A stretch of DNA of 64,000 nt from Paralichthys olivaceus. Lineage: Eukaryota > Chordata > Actinopteri > Pleuronectiformes > Paralichthyidae. A program made the position numbers and the translations under genes. Positions 26,416-40,452 of the stretch are shown piece after piece. Positions within the stretch are counted from its first letter, which is position 1; each line of letters starts with the position of its first letter. The notes under the pieces were generated by a model. It did no database searches. It was not told the origin of the DNA and saw only the letters and a program-made list of their open reading frames with translations. The stretch lies in the NCBI RefSeq assembly GCF_024713975.1, contig NC_091097.1, forward strand, positions 6,290,861 to 6,354,860, given 5' to 3'.

Positions 26416-28937
26416 GGCTACGGACACTTCGATGAAGATTTGAAGGAGTGTTTTGTTTCAGATTTGGACTTGTTTTTTTCCCCCCTCATCCCACTTCTTT
26501 CAAGACGAGGATGAGGTCATGAGTGGACTTTCTGAAGGTGTTCGGAGTATCACATACCAACTCCACAATAACCTGTTTTACATTTTCCTCCACGTCTTTA
26601 CTTCATTCTTCTATTAAGTGTGTTTATGCTCTTATTTATTTTGCTCACAAGGTAGTGTTCAGCATCAGCACAGCAGCTAAGACGATTGAACTCTGAGCTG
26701 TTGTCTTTGAAAATCCAATCTTTTTATACTCCTTGGTGTGATTTCAGCCAGATGTGAGATTATCATAAAGGGTTTAGATGTCGTGTGTTTCATCTGTTTG
26801 ATTTGTAAAGGTTGATTAAAAACTACTATAGGTGGCAGATGTCCTCTCGAATATGTATGAATATGTTGTAGCCTTATTGTGGACTCATACCATATTATTG
26901 CTGATTCAAAGATCAGTATATTTTTGTTTCGTTAACCTCTGTGGCAATTAAAATGTTCTGGTATCCTCTCTCCACATAATTGTATTCAGGCTCTAACTTG
27001 TGACCTTTGAAACTTTTAAAAATTGTAAAAATTACCAGAGGGGGCTTCATATCGTCACTGCGGTGGTGTCTGTCATCATATAGTAAGTTGGGCTGTTGAT
27101 ACTGTGAGTCAGCCGTGTACAGCAACACTGAGAACCTACCAGAGCAATGTTGTTCAGTCTCCCACCTTCCTAATTATCTTCTTCTTCTTCTTCATCATTT
27201 TATTTGTAGAAGATTGTGCTTGGAAAGCTGCATTTTCTTTGTGTTAGAGTGCTTTGTGAAACGAGAGGAGAGCGAAACATCTTTCTAACTGCGTCTGCCT
27301 CTCTTTTTGTTGTTTTCAATAATTAAAGGGTCATGTCCTTGTAGCATGCCATTACAAGGCAAAATGTACATACATATAAATATATCAACGCGAGATGTTG
27401 GTAAGCCAAGTGTTCATGTTGTAGCTTTTTTCATAAAGTTTATTATTGAATTTGCTCTAATAAATTGTATTCCTCCATGTCTTAGGAACAAACCTGTTGA
27501 TGTTTGGCTTCATTTTGTTAAGTTGCAAGTGGTTAAAAGGTCACATTGATTTTCCTCTTCATTTGGGAGTTAAGTGATGTCACCATGACACTGCCAAATA
27601 ATACATTTAAGGAGAACACAAAATACCTGGATTTAATATATTTTAATATCGGCGCATACTGCCAAACACTGATACTGATGTGTCTGTGAAAGGCTCCTAT
27701 CTGCCAGGTTTGTTTTTCAGCCAATGCATAAACTGGTATATTATTGTGTTGAGTAAATACTTTCACTCAGGTCAACATTCAGAAAATAAAACCAATGTGG
27801 ACTCCTGTTGTAAATCTGCATTGTCTTTAATCTAAAAAAAGATAAATAACAGGAATTTGTGCTTCCAGAAACAACATACAGAATTATAAATGCTTAAAAA
27901 GGCATTACATTCACCTGGTTCCATGGTTGGAACTGTGAAACCATCTTTACGAAGGACGCCCTTGATTGACAGTTACCATTCACAGAACCCTCAACAGTGT
28001 TAAATATGATGGTCCAGTACAGTATCTGGTCCAATGTGAAACCATGTGACCAGGCCACGAAGACATCCGACACATTTGAGCAGAACGGTGCAGAAACAGA
28101 AAAAAGAAACGGGGAAAACCAAGCAAAGCAGCCATGATGGACCGCCCATGTACCAGTGTGAGTGTGAAGTTTCTCTGCTCTGCTTAACTGTGCATGTTGT
28201 TGAAACCCTCTCGAGTACAAATGTCACACTCAGCAAGAACTGCTGAGTTGAAATGTCAGAACATGAAATATGAGATGAAAATTGTTATTCTTTCAAACAG
28301 CCTTGAACCTCCATCGTTCACAGTTATGGTTACTGATATTTTTCTGTTTTTTTAGAAATAAAAACATTAAAACACATTAAAAACAACAGAGGTTTTTACA
28401 CTCATAGTAACGTATGGCTCTTAATGTAACTAACACATCTCTAATATTATGAAAATAATTTCAGTACAAGATAAATGTTTTTTTCTATAATCTAATTGTG
28501 CAACTCTTTTACAAAGTGAAAGCAGATCATTCTTCACACGTGAAACACAGTAGTCCTTTTCATTTCACCTCTCTTCAAGGAAACCTCGGCCTAGGATGCA
28601 GTTGACTGCCTGATGTACAGTATGTGTGTGTTCCCGCGCTTACTCTCAACTCATGTTTCATCATTTTCCCGGCCCAGCTGGGCAAGAATAATGTCTTCAT
28701 TCAGTAGTGAAGGGATGCTGGGGCACAAAACCACAGCAGCCTATGAGGGCACCATTGAGTCCTTAAGAATCAGGAGGCACTCCAAAACCTCAGTGAAGGG
28801 GGAAGGCGATGTTTCCCATGCTATTCAGCATCATCTGAAGAGGACAGAGAAGATTATAAGGAAGGTAGAAGGAGGTAACCGTCTAGGTGAACATGTGGCC
28901 ATCCCGCCCAGGCTTTTTTGCTGGTGGTGATGGAGTT
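26416..28937. other. Convergent 3' UTRs of dcaf7 (+) and kcnh6 (-)
   Basis: No coding sequence between the two stop codons. Plus-strand AATAAA-type signals near 27460 and 27785 could end a long dcaf7 3' UTR, as is usual for that gene. The part nearest 28937 is expected to be kcnh6 3' UTR. A CTT repeat lies near 27178-27193. Boundaries are inferred only. Confidence 0.4.
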
Positions 28938-31900
28938 CTAGCTGCCTGGCAAGACAGAGTCAGAGACATGCCTCTGGATCTCCTTCATCTCGGTGGAGGT
29001 CTCCAGGTGCTCAGGGAGGGAGGGGAAGCGCTGGCTGCCACATAACAGTCCAGGAGGCGCGTGGATCCCCAACAGCTGAGGAGTGGCGAGGTCCATGGTG
29101 GGCAGGTGTGGTGGGTCCGCCTCTGGTGACATTGACATGGTGTCATCTGAGGCCACAGTGAGATGGATCCCACTCGACAGGGAGTCCTTGGATTTGTGCT
29201 CAAAGTCAGAGTCTGGACTCTGGAAAGACAGAGGGATACATTCAGACAGGACTAGGTGCAGTACACGTAATAACCCGATGAATTCCCCCTCCAGCCTTTG
29301 TGTTTCATAAAAAACAGAGTGAGAAAATTAAGTTGTTGCTATTACGGCCTGGTTTTCATGAAGGTTTAAATATCAAACTGGTGATTACTGCCAACTCAAT
29401 CAAACATTAAATCCTAAGAGAAGGGTTTTCAGTCTGGAAAAAATTATGACATGGTCATGTTTATGCAGCAAAATATGTAAATATTATCATTCTCATTATA
29501 TTCAGTTTTTTTTATAAGGTTTCCAGTCATGAGTCATTATGAAATGTCAAAACACTAAATCATTCTTCAATACAGTAGATAATAATGGTGCATGTCTTTA
29601 TTTCTAAAAAACTGAAAATGTCAGATACTATTTGGCAAAAATGTAGAAGAAAAATGCTCCTCTGACATTTAAGTTATTCCTTGATCTAAAACTGTCAGAG
29701 CAATTAACTATAGACAGTCAGAATTAGTGTTATTATTATTTTTTATGTAATATTCCTTTTGGATTGAAATTGAAAAACAGATTTTTGTTTGATCTACAAA
29801 ATGAATCCAATTTGATTTACATCATTCTGATTTCAAAATCACACATTAAAAAAAATTTAAAATCCACATTACAGTCAAGTTGTGGTAACTACGTGTGTGT
29901 ACACTCAGAACCTGCAGCAGTGAGGCAGTGCTGTCGATCTGTACCAGCGGGACTGTGGGGACAGTGTGAATTGTTGGTGGTCCTGTGCTGTACAGGGTGG
30001 TGGGGTGAGGTGGGTGAGGGCTGGGGGACACGGCGCTGTAGGCTGGAGGCACTGGGGCCATCTGTCGCTGGAGGAGCTGCAGGATCACGTTGATATCTGC
30101 CGTCATACGCGTCTCCAGCCTGGCAGAGATGAAGGGAGATGTGAAATGTGACCTGATGAAATGATTTATATGGTTTAAATTGTATTTGTGTTTTCATGCA
30201 GGATGGAGGGCTACGTTATATTTTTACAGTGAGTAATCTGCTCTTTCAAAAATGTCCACTAGGCTTCTCTGTTGCTCTCTCCACAGTGTCCCTCCCTGTG
30301 ACACATGTATAAGCAAACAGGCAGTTTACAGGATGTGCATTGAAACATCTTTGCAGATATCTTTTCCACATTTTTCAGTGTCACCTTTGACCTTTCTTAT
30401 AATTTATGTATCTCCGTTCTCCTGTTTCCTCCATTTCTGTCATCCACACATGCATATCAGATAATTCACACCACATAAGCAACCAGCTGGGAAACGTTAC
30501 ACCAACACAGCAGGGGAGGGAGGAACAGCCAGAAACACCCAAAAGATAAACACACTCCACTGATAGTACAGGATTACTCAGCAGAGGTATTTCATGCCAT
30601 TACAGGGGGTATAGCTCAGTGGTAGAGCATTTGACTGCAGATCAAGAGGTCCCTGGTTCAAATCCGGGTGCCCCCTCATACCTTTTGACTCCCACACAAA
30701 ATATTGACTGACCGATTCAGCTGTGATTGCAGCAGCTCCAGTCTTGATTCCAGCTCACTGGGCCGCTCCACAGCGCACGGCGGTGGGTGGAAACTGGCCC
30801 TGACTGCTGACGTCTGTCTCTGGCCTTCGGAGAACTGGCTGGATCTGCGGCCCTGCCAGTAGCCGTACAACCCTGACACGCTGATCGGTGCTGCTGCTGT
30901 GCAGAAAGAGCAACCTGTCAGTCACAATCCTTTTTATATTTCTTTCCATTATATCCAGTAAACGTAGTTGTGTTTTGGACCAAATAGTTTAGTGGATTGG
31001 ATAGTCTGGACATTTTCCAACTGAACAAGACTGTATATGTTTGTCTGCATCATTGGCTGCTGTTATGTCTGTGTGAATCTGTTGGTTTAGAATTTTAGCT
31101 TTCCAGTGATGTATGACATTAACATAAACTCACACAGTGTTTCTATAAATGGATGTGGAGTTGACATGTTAAGTGCACTAATGTACTCTCTTAACAAAAA
31201 AACATAAATTAATAAATGAATGAACAATGAATGAATAATTCAAAGAGGTAAGGGAAAGAAATCCATTTCATTAACTTGGAATTTACAGATCATCCCTATA
31301 TTAAAAAAAGGGACTCTGATTTTTAATAAATTATTCGAATATATGAAAGCTTCTCTCATTTCATAAAATACACGAGGCCCCTAAAATATCTCGAGAAATA
31401 TGGAGCCATCTGATGTTGCGATAGTGGAGAAAGACACAGTAATAGTGTGTTGGTAAAACTGAGAATGTCAAGTGCTAAGATTGAACTACAATTTGAAAAT
31501 GATTTTTGTGCACATCTAAAATTATTTAAAGCTCCTTTGAGCCTCCTGCAGACTGTCCACACATGACTGTTCAAGGTTGATTCTCTACCTGAGAATGGTG
31601 GTCCTCCGTGGTCTATGGGGGGTCCCATCCCAGCAGAGGGGCCACTGTGAGGCAGGATGTTAACTACTGCTGGGGGGTAGTCTCTGGTGTCACCTCTGGG
31701 GGGGTACAGCTCCCCTTTGCTGTGTCCCGTGGGTTTCATCTCCTCATCGCTAGACTGTGAACAGATACTGGCGCTGCTGCAGAGGTCCTCCCAGTGGGAT
31801 CCTGCCATCATGCTCTGGTGGTGGTTTGCCATTGTGCAGGACTGATCAGGGTAAGAGTCCTCACGGTCCATCCCGTCTGTTCAGACAGAATCAAAGGACA

Positions 31901-34900
31901 GCGGCATAAAGTAAATACAGAGATCAGACATCCAACAGAAATGTGGAAATGTATTAACCCTCTTAAACTCTGCTCCTCACTCACCTGGACGGTTTCGACG
32001 GCGCAGGGAGCTTCTCCGATGCCTTGTCCGGCGGTAGCCACATTCAGAGTCCCTGCTCGGGGTTGGCTGGTTTATTCTATCTGCCTGAGACATATCAGCT
32101 TCAGTAATTCAAAAACGCATAACACATCTCATCTCACAACATAAAAAGAAGGCCTTAGTGAGAGATATGTTGAATGTGTACAAATTATTTGCACCGTTTA
32201 AAACTTTCTGTCATACATTTAGTCAGATAACTGGTTCAAATGTTGTTCCGAAGCCTTAAAACACAGATACTATGAATGCAATTGCTTTTATAATGTTTAT
32301 TTTAATATAGTGTTTAACACTGTCCTCTGGTGGAACTCACATCTCTCAGGTTGAAGGTGATCTCCAAGTTGTTCCAGAACATGTCAGCAAAGTCGGGATA
32401 CATGTCCAGCACTTCCAGCAGGTCATCTCTCAGGATCTTGTGCAGGTCGCAGTAAGTCAAAGCTCTGACGTCAGCGCTGGACTTCCCCGGTCTGCCATAG
32501 AGACTGATGGGTTCACCAAAGATGTCGTTCTTTCCTGGAGAAACCACAGAAGAAAAAGAGAGGAACATAAGGGAAACGGGTGAATGTTTGTAATTGACAC
32601 AGTCAATAAGACACTGAAAAATAATTTTACTGACAAAAGAAAACAGAGACCCTCAACTGTACCACAGCACCACAGCTCAGCGCGTATTAATAGTCCCCTC
32701 AAACACAACTGAAATAATAATGACCTAGGCAGCTTGGATGTGAGCACTGGCCCTATTGATGATCAATGCCGCTGTGAAATGAAAGTGGAGCTGTGCCCAA
32801 ACACCTCTGGCAACACAACAAACACAGAAGTGTTGTGCATTGTTAAGGGCAGAGGGAGTTTGTTGGAAAGAGATGAGAGGATGAAAGAAAAATGTCAGTT
32901 TGTTGTCATTTTTGTCAGATTTGAGTGGTTTCAGATTCACAAATGCAAAAATTGACCCCTTGTTCTGCTTTTCAAGATTTTTTAGTTTGGATTTTTAGTT
33001 GCTATTACAGACTTTATTTCATAAATACTACAAGCTGATTTTATCTGTATAATGAATATGAATATCACTGATTTGCAAACACATTGGAATAAAATACAAA
33101 GTAAGCATGGCCTCCGTCATGCCTTGTAGCTCACCCAGTATGGCCACCACCACGTCGTCCCTAAGGATTTCGATGGAGCCTCTGGAAATGAAGTAGACGG
33201 CTGTGAGAATGTCCCCACTGTGGACCAGAGTGTCCCCTGGGGGAGCGTGGGTAGTCTTGAATCGCATGGCCAAAGCCCGCAGGCAGCCTTTGTTGGCGCC
33301 TCGAAAGGCTTTGCAGTTCTGTAGCAAGGTGCGGTTCAGATGGAGGCAGATGTCAGCCTGCAGACACTCAGGGAAACCCTTTAAAACCTGCAGGGCCACA
33401 AAGGGCATACAGTCAAATCTTTTTCCATGATATTTTTCATTTAATGTGCACTTTAGTGATCTAAAAATGAAGAATAAAACTAAGAAAGAAGGTGAAGGCT
33501 AACAGAAGGAGGGCAGTCAGTCAGATTGATTCAGGTGGGGGCAAAGGACAGTCGCTCCAAATGATTATCTATTCTCACATTGAGTTGGCAGGCGCTTATG
33601 TTGCTCTCTCGCTGCGTCATGCTCCAGTGCTGTTGGGAGCCCGAGCAGCGATATGACACACTACATAAAAAACTGGGTCTCCAAACAAAGCAAGCAGAGT
33701 GGAAACATTCATTTAAACATTTAAATGAAAAGAGGGTTACTCTGACCGAAAGGGTGTCTTGATCAGATAAAGATAATGCTATCCCCTTAACTGAGAGAAA
33801 GTCTGATAATATTGTATTTTATAATCAGAATAGTATAATATGGAGAAGAGGGCACCCAGAATTGAACTGGGGACCTCTTGATCTGCTGTGAAATACTCTA
33901 CCAATGAGCTACACCTCCTTATAGTAAGAAAAGTTATGCATACAGATGAAAGTGAATCTTTTTGATAGTCTTTACTTCTATTGTCTAAGATAAACTGTTT
34001 ATCCAGCCATTATCCACAATCACATCTAGAGATCGAATAGGATGTGTATGATTTTCCTCATGACTTACAGCATTCATGTCGATGCCATTGGTGTAAGACC
34101 AGGCGTGTTGGAAGTACTCCTCCAGCCTCTGTTTCAGGCCTCCTGGGATCTGATGGAAACGAATGAACTCTTTGACCCGCAGCATCTGGGTGTGGTAGCG
34201 TGCCGTACCAGAGTACAACCTCTGGATAATGGCTGACACGTTACCGAAGATACTGGCGTACATCAGAGCTGCACGGGAAAGAGGACAAAATGCTGCATGT
34301 TAGTGCTCTCCTGGAACAAATGGTTTGTACAATGTGATCCTGATGTCCCTGGTTTGTCCGTGCTCGGTTTACCCAGGTCTTTTGTCTATCACTTTATAAA
34401 TAAATAATGCTGGTGGAAAATTTTTATTCCTAAATTGTGTGTATGTGTACAATTAAAAATGACAGAATCAGTCATACTTTAGACTGACGAGTCAATTTGC
34501 CAACTTGTAAGAACAAATTGATGCTTATGGATTATGTTAACATCATCATCACTGAACAATACTGCATACAATTCTCTTAAATATATATACCAGATTATTT
34601 TGAATAACTTTTAATTCATCAATCATCTAACAATGTATTTATAAACTGAACTAAATTCCTAATATTAACATTACACCTGTAAATAGTGATCAATCTATTA
34701 TATAAATACACATTCATTTCTTAGTGTGACATGTTAATGTGAATGTTAATGGTTCACACACTTTTCAACCATAGCAAAATATAATTTCAAAGAAAAGCAT
34801 CCGGACACCTAAAATGTGACAGATTAAATATTTCCATCAAGCAATGGTCACTATCGGTTCTGTCATGATCAGGATTCTTTAGTTGTCAAAGTTTTCTCAC

Positions 34901-37900
34901 TCAGATTTGGTCCCTTTTACAGGCAAACATTCACATTCAAATGCTTTCAAACTGAAGATATTTTATTTGTCCTAAAGCGCTTCACTTTTCCGATACCCTC
35001 CCACTCTACTCACAGCCAATGAGCATGACACAGATGGAGAAGATCTTCTCCGGGTTGGTGTTAGGCGAGACGTTCCCAAAGCCCACGCTGGTCAAGCTGC
35101 TGAAGGTAAAGTACAGAGCGGTGACATACTTGTCCTTGATGGAGGGGCCTGAGGCCAGGTCACTGTCGTTGTAGTGTTTGCCAATCTGGTCAGCCAGGTT
35201 GTCCAGCCAACCGATCTTCATGCCGCCGATGTGCGCAGAGCTGGTGCGCTCCACGTTGCCAATGGCGTACCAGATGCAGGCCAACCAATGAGCGATGAGG
35301 GCAAAGGTGCACATGAGAAGGAAAAGGACGGCGGCTCCATACTCAGAGTAACGGTCCAGCTTCCTGGCCACTCGCACCAACCTCAACAGCCTGGCTGTCT
35401 TCAGTAATCCAATCAGAGTGGTTGTCTGGGGCTGGTGGAGAGAGTGTAGACTTCATGTTAGTGGTAGCCAGTTAGCTTTCATACCACTGTGAAAACATTC
35501 TCAAACAGTAATATTTTGCTGCAGATTTGAATGTATGGTTCCTGGATACAGGAATTGAATAATCAAACTAGAATGGCACTCAGTAGAGCACATTACTCTG
35601 CCAAGGCCCGACAGTCCTAAATTCAATCAAGCTGCACAAATTGCACACACCTATAGACAAAAGTCCTCTAAATATTCCTGATTTTCCTCTGGAAAAATCT
35701 GTGAAAATACCAACCTTGTATTTTTCAAGATAAAATCATGATTATTTTGTTTATGAATCAGAAACTACATATCCCATCAGTCTAATAGTGGAGATAATGC
35801 TCTTACAGTACACTCACCAGCATGATCAACTAGGATACTTGGATATAACTGAAATATAACCTCCACCAAGGAGTTTTCTTTGTTAGCAGGATTAAGCAAA
35901 AACAGTTATGGGTCAGAGTTTTACCAGATTTCCCAGGGAATCATTCATGGATCAAACTAAAATTACTGCACACTGCGGTTGTATGCCTCCACCAACCAGT
36001 TCAGCTTCTGTGTAAATATGTGAGGTCACTGTGACCTTTGACCTCCAAGCACCAAAATCAAATCAGTTTATCTTTGAGTCTAAGTGAATGTTTGTACCGG
36101 ATTTGAAAACATTCCCTTAAGATATCACATAAAAAAAAAACATACTTTGAGGCCACCGTGCTCTTGACCTTTGACCTCTGGCACATTTAGGGAACTAACA
36201 TCTATGTGTGTGTGAAAGCTGGTCCCCTTGTCTTTTTTACTTCATCAGCAATCACTGAATGAAGCAAATTTACTGTAACAGTATTGTGCAGATGCTGAAA
36301 TACACTGTCTCCTCATCTTCCTCACCTCCTCTGATCCAGAGCGGAATATGAGCAGATCGAAGGGGATGGCGGCCACGATGTCGATGAGGAACCAGCCCTT
36401 GAAGTAGTGCTGTGCAATGTGTCCCGGATGGCTGACCACCTCGTCGTTGTGGTTGACGTAGGTGGTCCTGAAGTTGATGAGAATGTCCACGATGAACATG
36501 ACGTCCACCACCAGGTCCACCACGTTGAGAGGGTTGCAGGTGTAGCCGCAGGTCCTCCTCCGCTGCTCCTCCACCTCGTTGAGAAGGAAAGCAGCTGAGT
36601 ATGGTGTGAAGATTGCAGTGTAGATGACCAGCAGCAGGATGACCCAGTCCCATACCGCTTTGAACGGGCTGTAGTGCAGGATGGTCCATTTGTGGATGCG
36701 TGGGGCCTGGAGCTTGTACTCTGGCAGCACGTCAGCGCCGAGGGACAACACCTGACGACACAGGGAAGGGTTGGAGAAGATATGAGAAAGGCGTTCAGGG
36801 GAGGTTTATGCAAACATTAAATTATCTGTTCAGAGATGAGGGTGTACTTCATAACCAGTGTCAGCTGGGATTGGCTCCAACCCTCCTGGAAAAAATAACA
36901 AAGCCGTGAAAGTGATAATTGACCTTACAATTATCACTATAATTTAAATACTCTTAACTAAATAAAGCTTTCATGGAGAGGTTTAGTTCAGCTTTATAGA
37001 GCAGATATAGGGTCCTATTTTCTCATTTCTAAAATAACGGTAGTGGCCTAATTTGACTTTGCATTCACATATTTGTGTATTAAAACAGACCACACGAATG
37101 TTTTCATTGACCAACCCTGCTTTAGTCAGGAGAGTTTTACAGGGACATTGTTGTGTTAATATGTTGTAAGTTAAAATCAACAAAAGCACAAATGTTGAGG
37201 TCTGAAGGTCGCAGAAATGTTGAGGTCTGGTCAGCAGCAGTCGCTTGTCTTAGGTTGGTTTGGGAACTGGTTTAGAAATCAATGCACACTTCATGTTTAC
37301 GTTTTAAAGAACATGAGCTCTGGGCTGAAGACCTGGGCTAAGACAAAACCAGAAGATAAAAGGTAAGATTTTGCTCACAGCAAAAAACTATTCTTGATTT
37401 AAAATTCAAGAATAGTCACAGATTAAAAAAATAGCTCAGAGAATATGTGTATGAATAAATTAGTGGCTGCTGCAAACACTACGTTATTACTGCTTGTGCC
37501 TTCACACCGAGCTCTGAATGCCACAGACATTCAGACTGCAATTTGCAACATTCTGCACCTAAAGGTAAGTAACCAACCTCCTGTCACCATGACTCACCAA
37601 GTTTGGCAGGAGAAAATGTCACAGCCTTTAACGACAACACATCCACACACAGTTTCTCAATATGCTAATTGTTGTGCAGAAAAAGGAACAGGAACAGTTT
37701 GAAGCAAAAAAACATCAATATGGAAATCCATGTGTTGCCAAAATCAGACAAAACGAAACAGGAAGATATATAAGTTAAAAAAGCATTAAGGTCCGACTGA
37801 CCGGTGCAACAGTAAGAGCCTCTGTGTCCAGGTCCTCGTTCTGGTGTGGACCACAGCAGCAGAGGAGGAGGCTCCTCCAAACCCTCTGCAGTCCAACCTG

Positions 37901-40357
37901 TCTGCTGTGCAGCCGCCACCTCCCCACTTGCATCCCTCAAACCAAACTCTACGCACAGAATATACTGTATACCCTGTGCAGCTCTGTCCTCTCTCCACTG
38001 AGTCAAAGCTGCAGCCTCACCTGCCTCTGCCTAACCATGTGCTCCCTGTTTTATCTATAGACCATATGACCCCCTCCTGCCAGTGTCCTGGTTAATTGTG
38101 GACCAGAATAAGTGGAGTCATTGATTGCCAACATTCAGAGCAGAGGTTTTAGCTCATTCTTGATGACTACAAGGTCATGTGGAGTTGTTTTAAATAGTCA
38201 TTCCTGGTGTGAAAAAGATTGCGTTTTTCCTCACTGTTTGCAGTTTTCATCATGAGTCAGTGCAGTGTTGTACAAGCAAAAACTCACACAGGAATCATTG
38301 GACTGAATGAAATATATTCAGTTCCTTTACACTCTTCCAGCTAGTATGAAAACAGTGCCCAGAAATAGTCAGAGTAAATTGCTTCTTAAGGACAAAGTAG
38401 AGCATTAGAAAAGCTACTGAATGTGCACTTGGCCTTATTTGGTTCGGCAAAAGAAACTAGATCTTCAGAAGGAATTACACAGGCGAGTATAGTTTTCCAT
38501 TATGACATGAAATGCCCTTTTATGACAGAGGGATGCTGCCTCTGCTTTTTTATAAGAATTTGAAAAGGAGGTTAACTCAAATATTCATTGAAAGACAAAA
38601 AGCTGTGACTCTTTTTTTTTGTGTGTGTCATTAAGTGACCGTGGCAGCTGAACAGAAAAGACAACACAGTAATGAGAATGTAAACACACAAACAGGCAAA
38701 GGCTCACTCATCCAAGAAATTCTGAGGTATTGATGTTTGTCCACAGCTCTGTTTCATAATGACGACCAGGGTCACCACTCGTTGGCACGCAATGGCTTTG
38801 TGCTGCTGCTCTGACTCCATAATTATGAAAGGGAGAGTTCACTGTTTGTGCATTTTCAGATTAATTAGATACAACAGACAGCAGAGATGTGAATTAAAGA
38901 TGCATAGGAATTATGAAAGTCAGTGTGAAGTAGAAAAAAAAACATGGTGCTTCATGGTAATAGAGGTAGAAGGTACTAATAATCCTGAAAACACAGTCAT
39001 GATTATGATCTGAAAAGAAAAAATCCTATTTACTTTTGAAAAAAGTCCCAATAGAAAGTAAATCTTTCATGTTTTTCTACCTCCATCCTCGCAGGACCTC
39101 ACTTTAGGGAGCATGGAATAAAACTTTTAAGTCAGTGCATCCTCATCCTGCATCTTATAAAAAAGGAGGGACTCTGGGGACAAGTGTCCATTAACATGAC
39201 GGTGACATGGATAAAGCTGACATTGCTCACCTGTGGAGCTACAGATAAGTATAAGCAGGGAGGATGAGGAGGAGGATGAAGACCGAGAGGGTGAATATGC
39301 AGAGGAAACAAAGAGGGAGAGAGTGTGAGAGAGAAGACAGAACGGCTGAAAAACTCACAGGCTGAAGTTTCTCCTTGAAGCTCATGCTGAGGCGCACTGC
39401 AGGGTAAACATAGACGACTACAAGACTACGAGAGACGGAGGAGTCAACCTCTGTCCATCCCTCTGTATCTCCCTCCCTCCCTCCTGCTCCCTCGTTCATC
39501 CTCCCTGCCTGTAGCCCAGCCCTCTCTGCGGGACGCTCTTTCAAAAAATGATCCGGTGGTTGTATGAATGACGGCATCCTGCAGCTGCAGTAGTGCTCAA
39601 TGAGGAATAAGCACTGAAAGTCAAAGTATGTGTTTATACTGCAACCGAGTCTATATATTTTGCCACATTTAAAGTCATTAAATATATATCACACTAAACA
39701 CATTAGATTTATCAAGTCACATGATCACGTCAAGGTCAAATAGTATATACAGCAATCAGTGTACAATTTAGCTACAAATATTTGGAGAAATAAATATTGG
39801 AGAAAAGTCAGACAATTCACTTTTGTAGATTTGTCTCAAACACGGCCGTGGATTTTTGTAACAATTGCACCTTATTTCTGAGAAACAGCTGCTCGTGAAT
39901 AAGAACTTGTAGAGTTTACTATAGTTTTTAAACACGCAAACTTTACACAAATGCTGAAAAACTGACCTGACTTGTAAAACCAAAGTCATCTCGTTCAATT
40001 TGAACTAATATGCAGATTCTCATAATGCTCCTGTTATGAGCTGATTCAAAGCCAGGGGGCACCACATAAACACGCTTTCCCCAAAACAAGTGCACACATG
40101 AACACAGGTTTGCCGAGCTATCTTTATTAGGACTTTTTTTGACTACCATCCATTGTAGACAGCTTAATTAAACCCTTATCCCTAACCTTAGCCATGACCA
40201 ATTCATGCCTAACCCTAAACTTAACCTAACCACAATTCATCTTACCTGCAACCTTAACCATGACCACAGAAATTATCTTTAGTCTCATTAGGACCAGGCT
40301 TTGGTCCCCATAAGGTCTACTGGTCCTGAGAAGGTCAGTGTTTAATGCTGGAAAATT

Positions 40358-40452
<95 letters not shown>

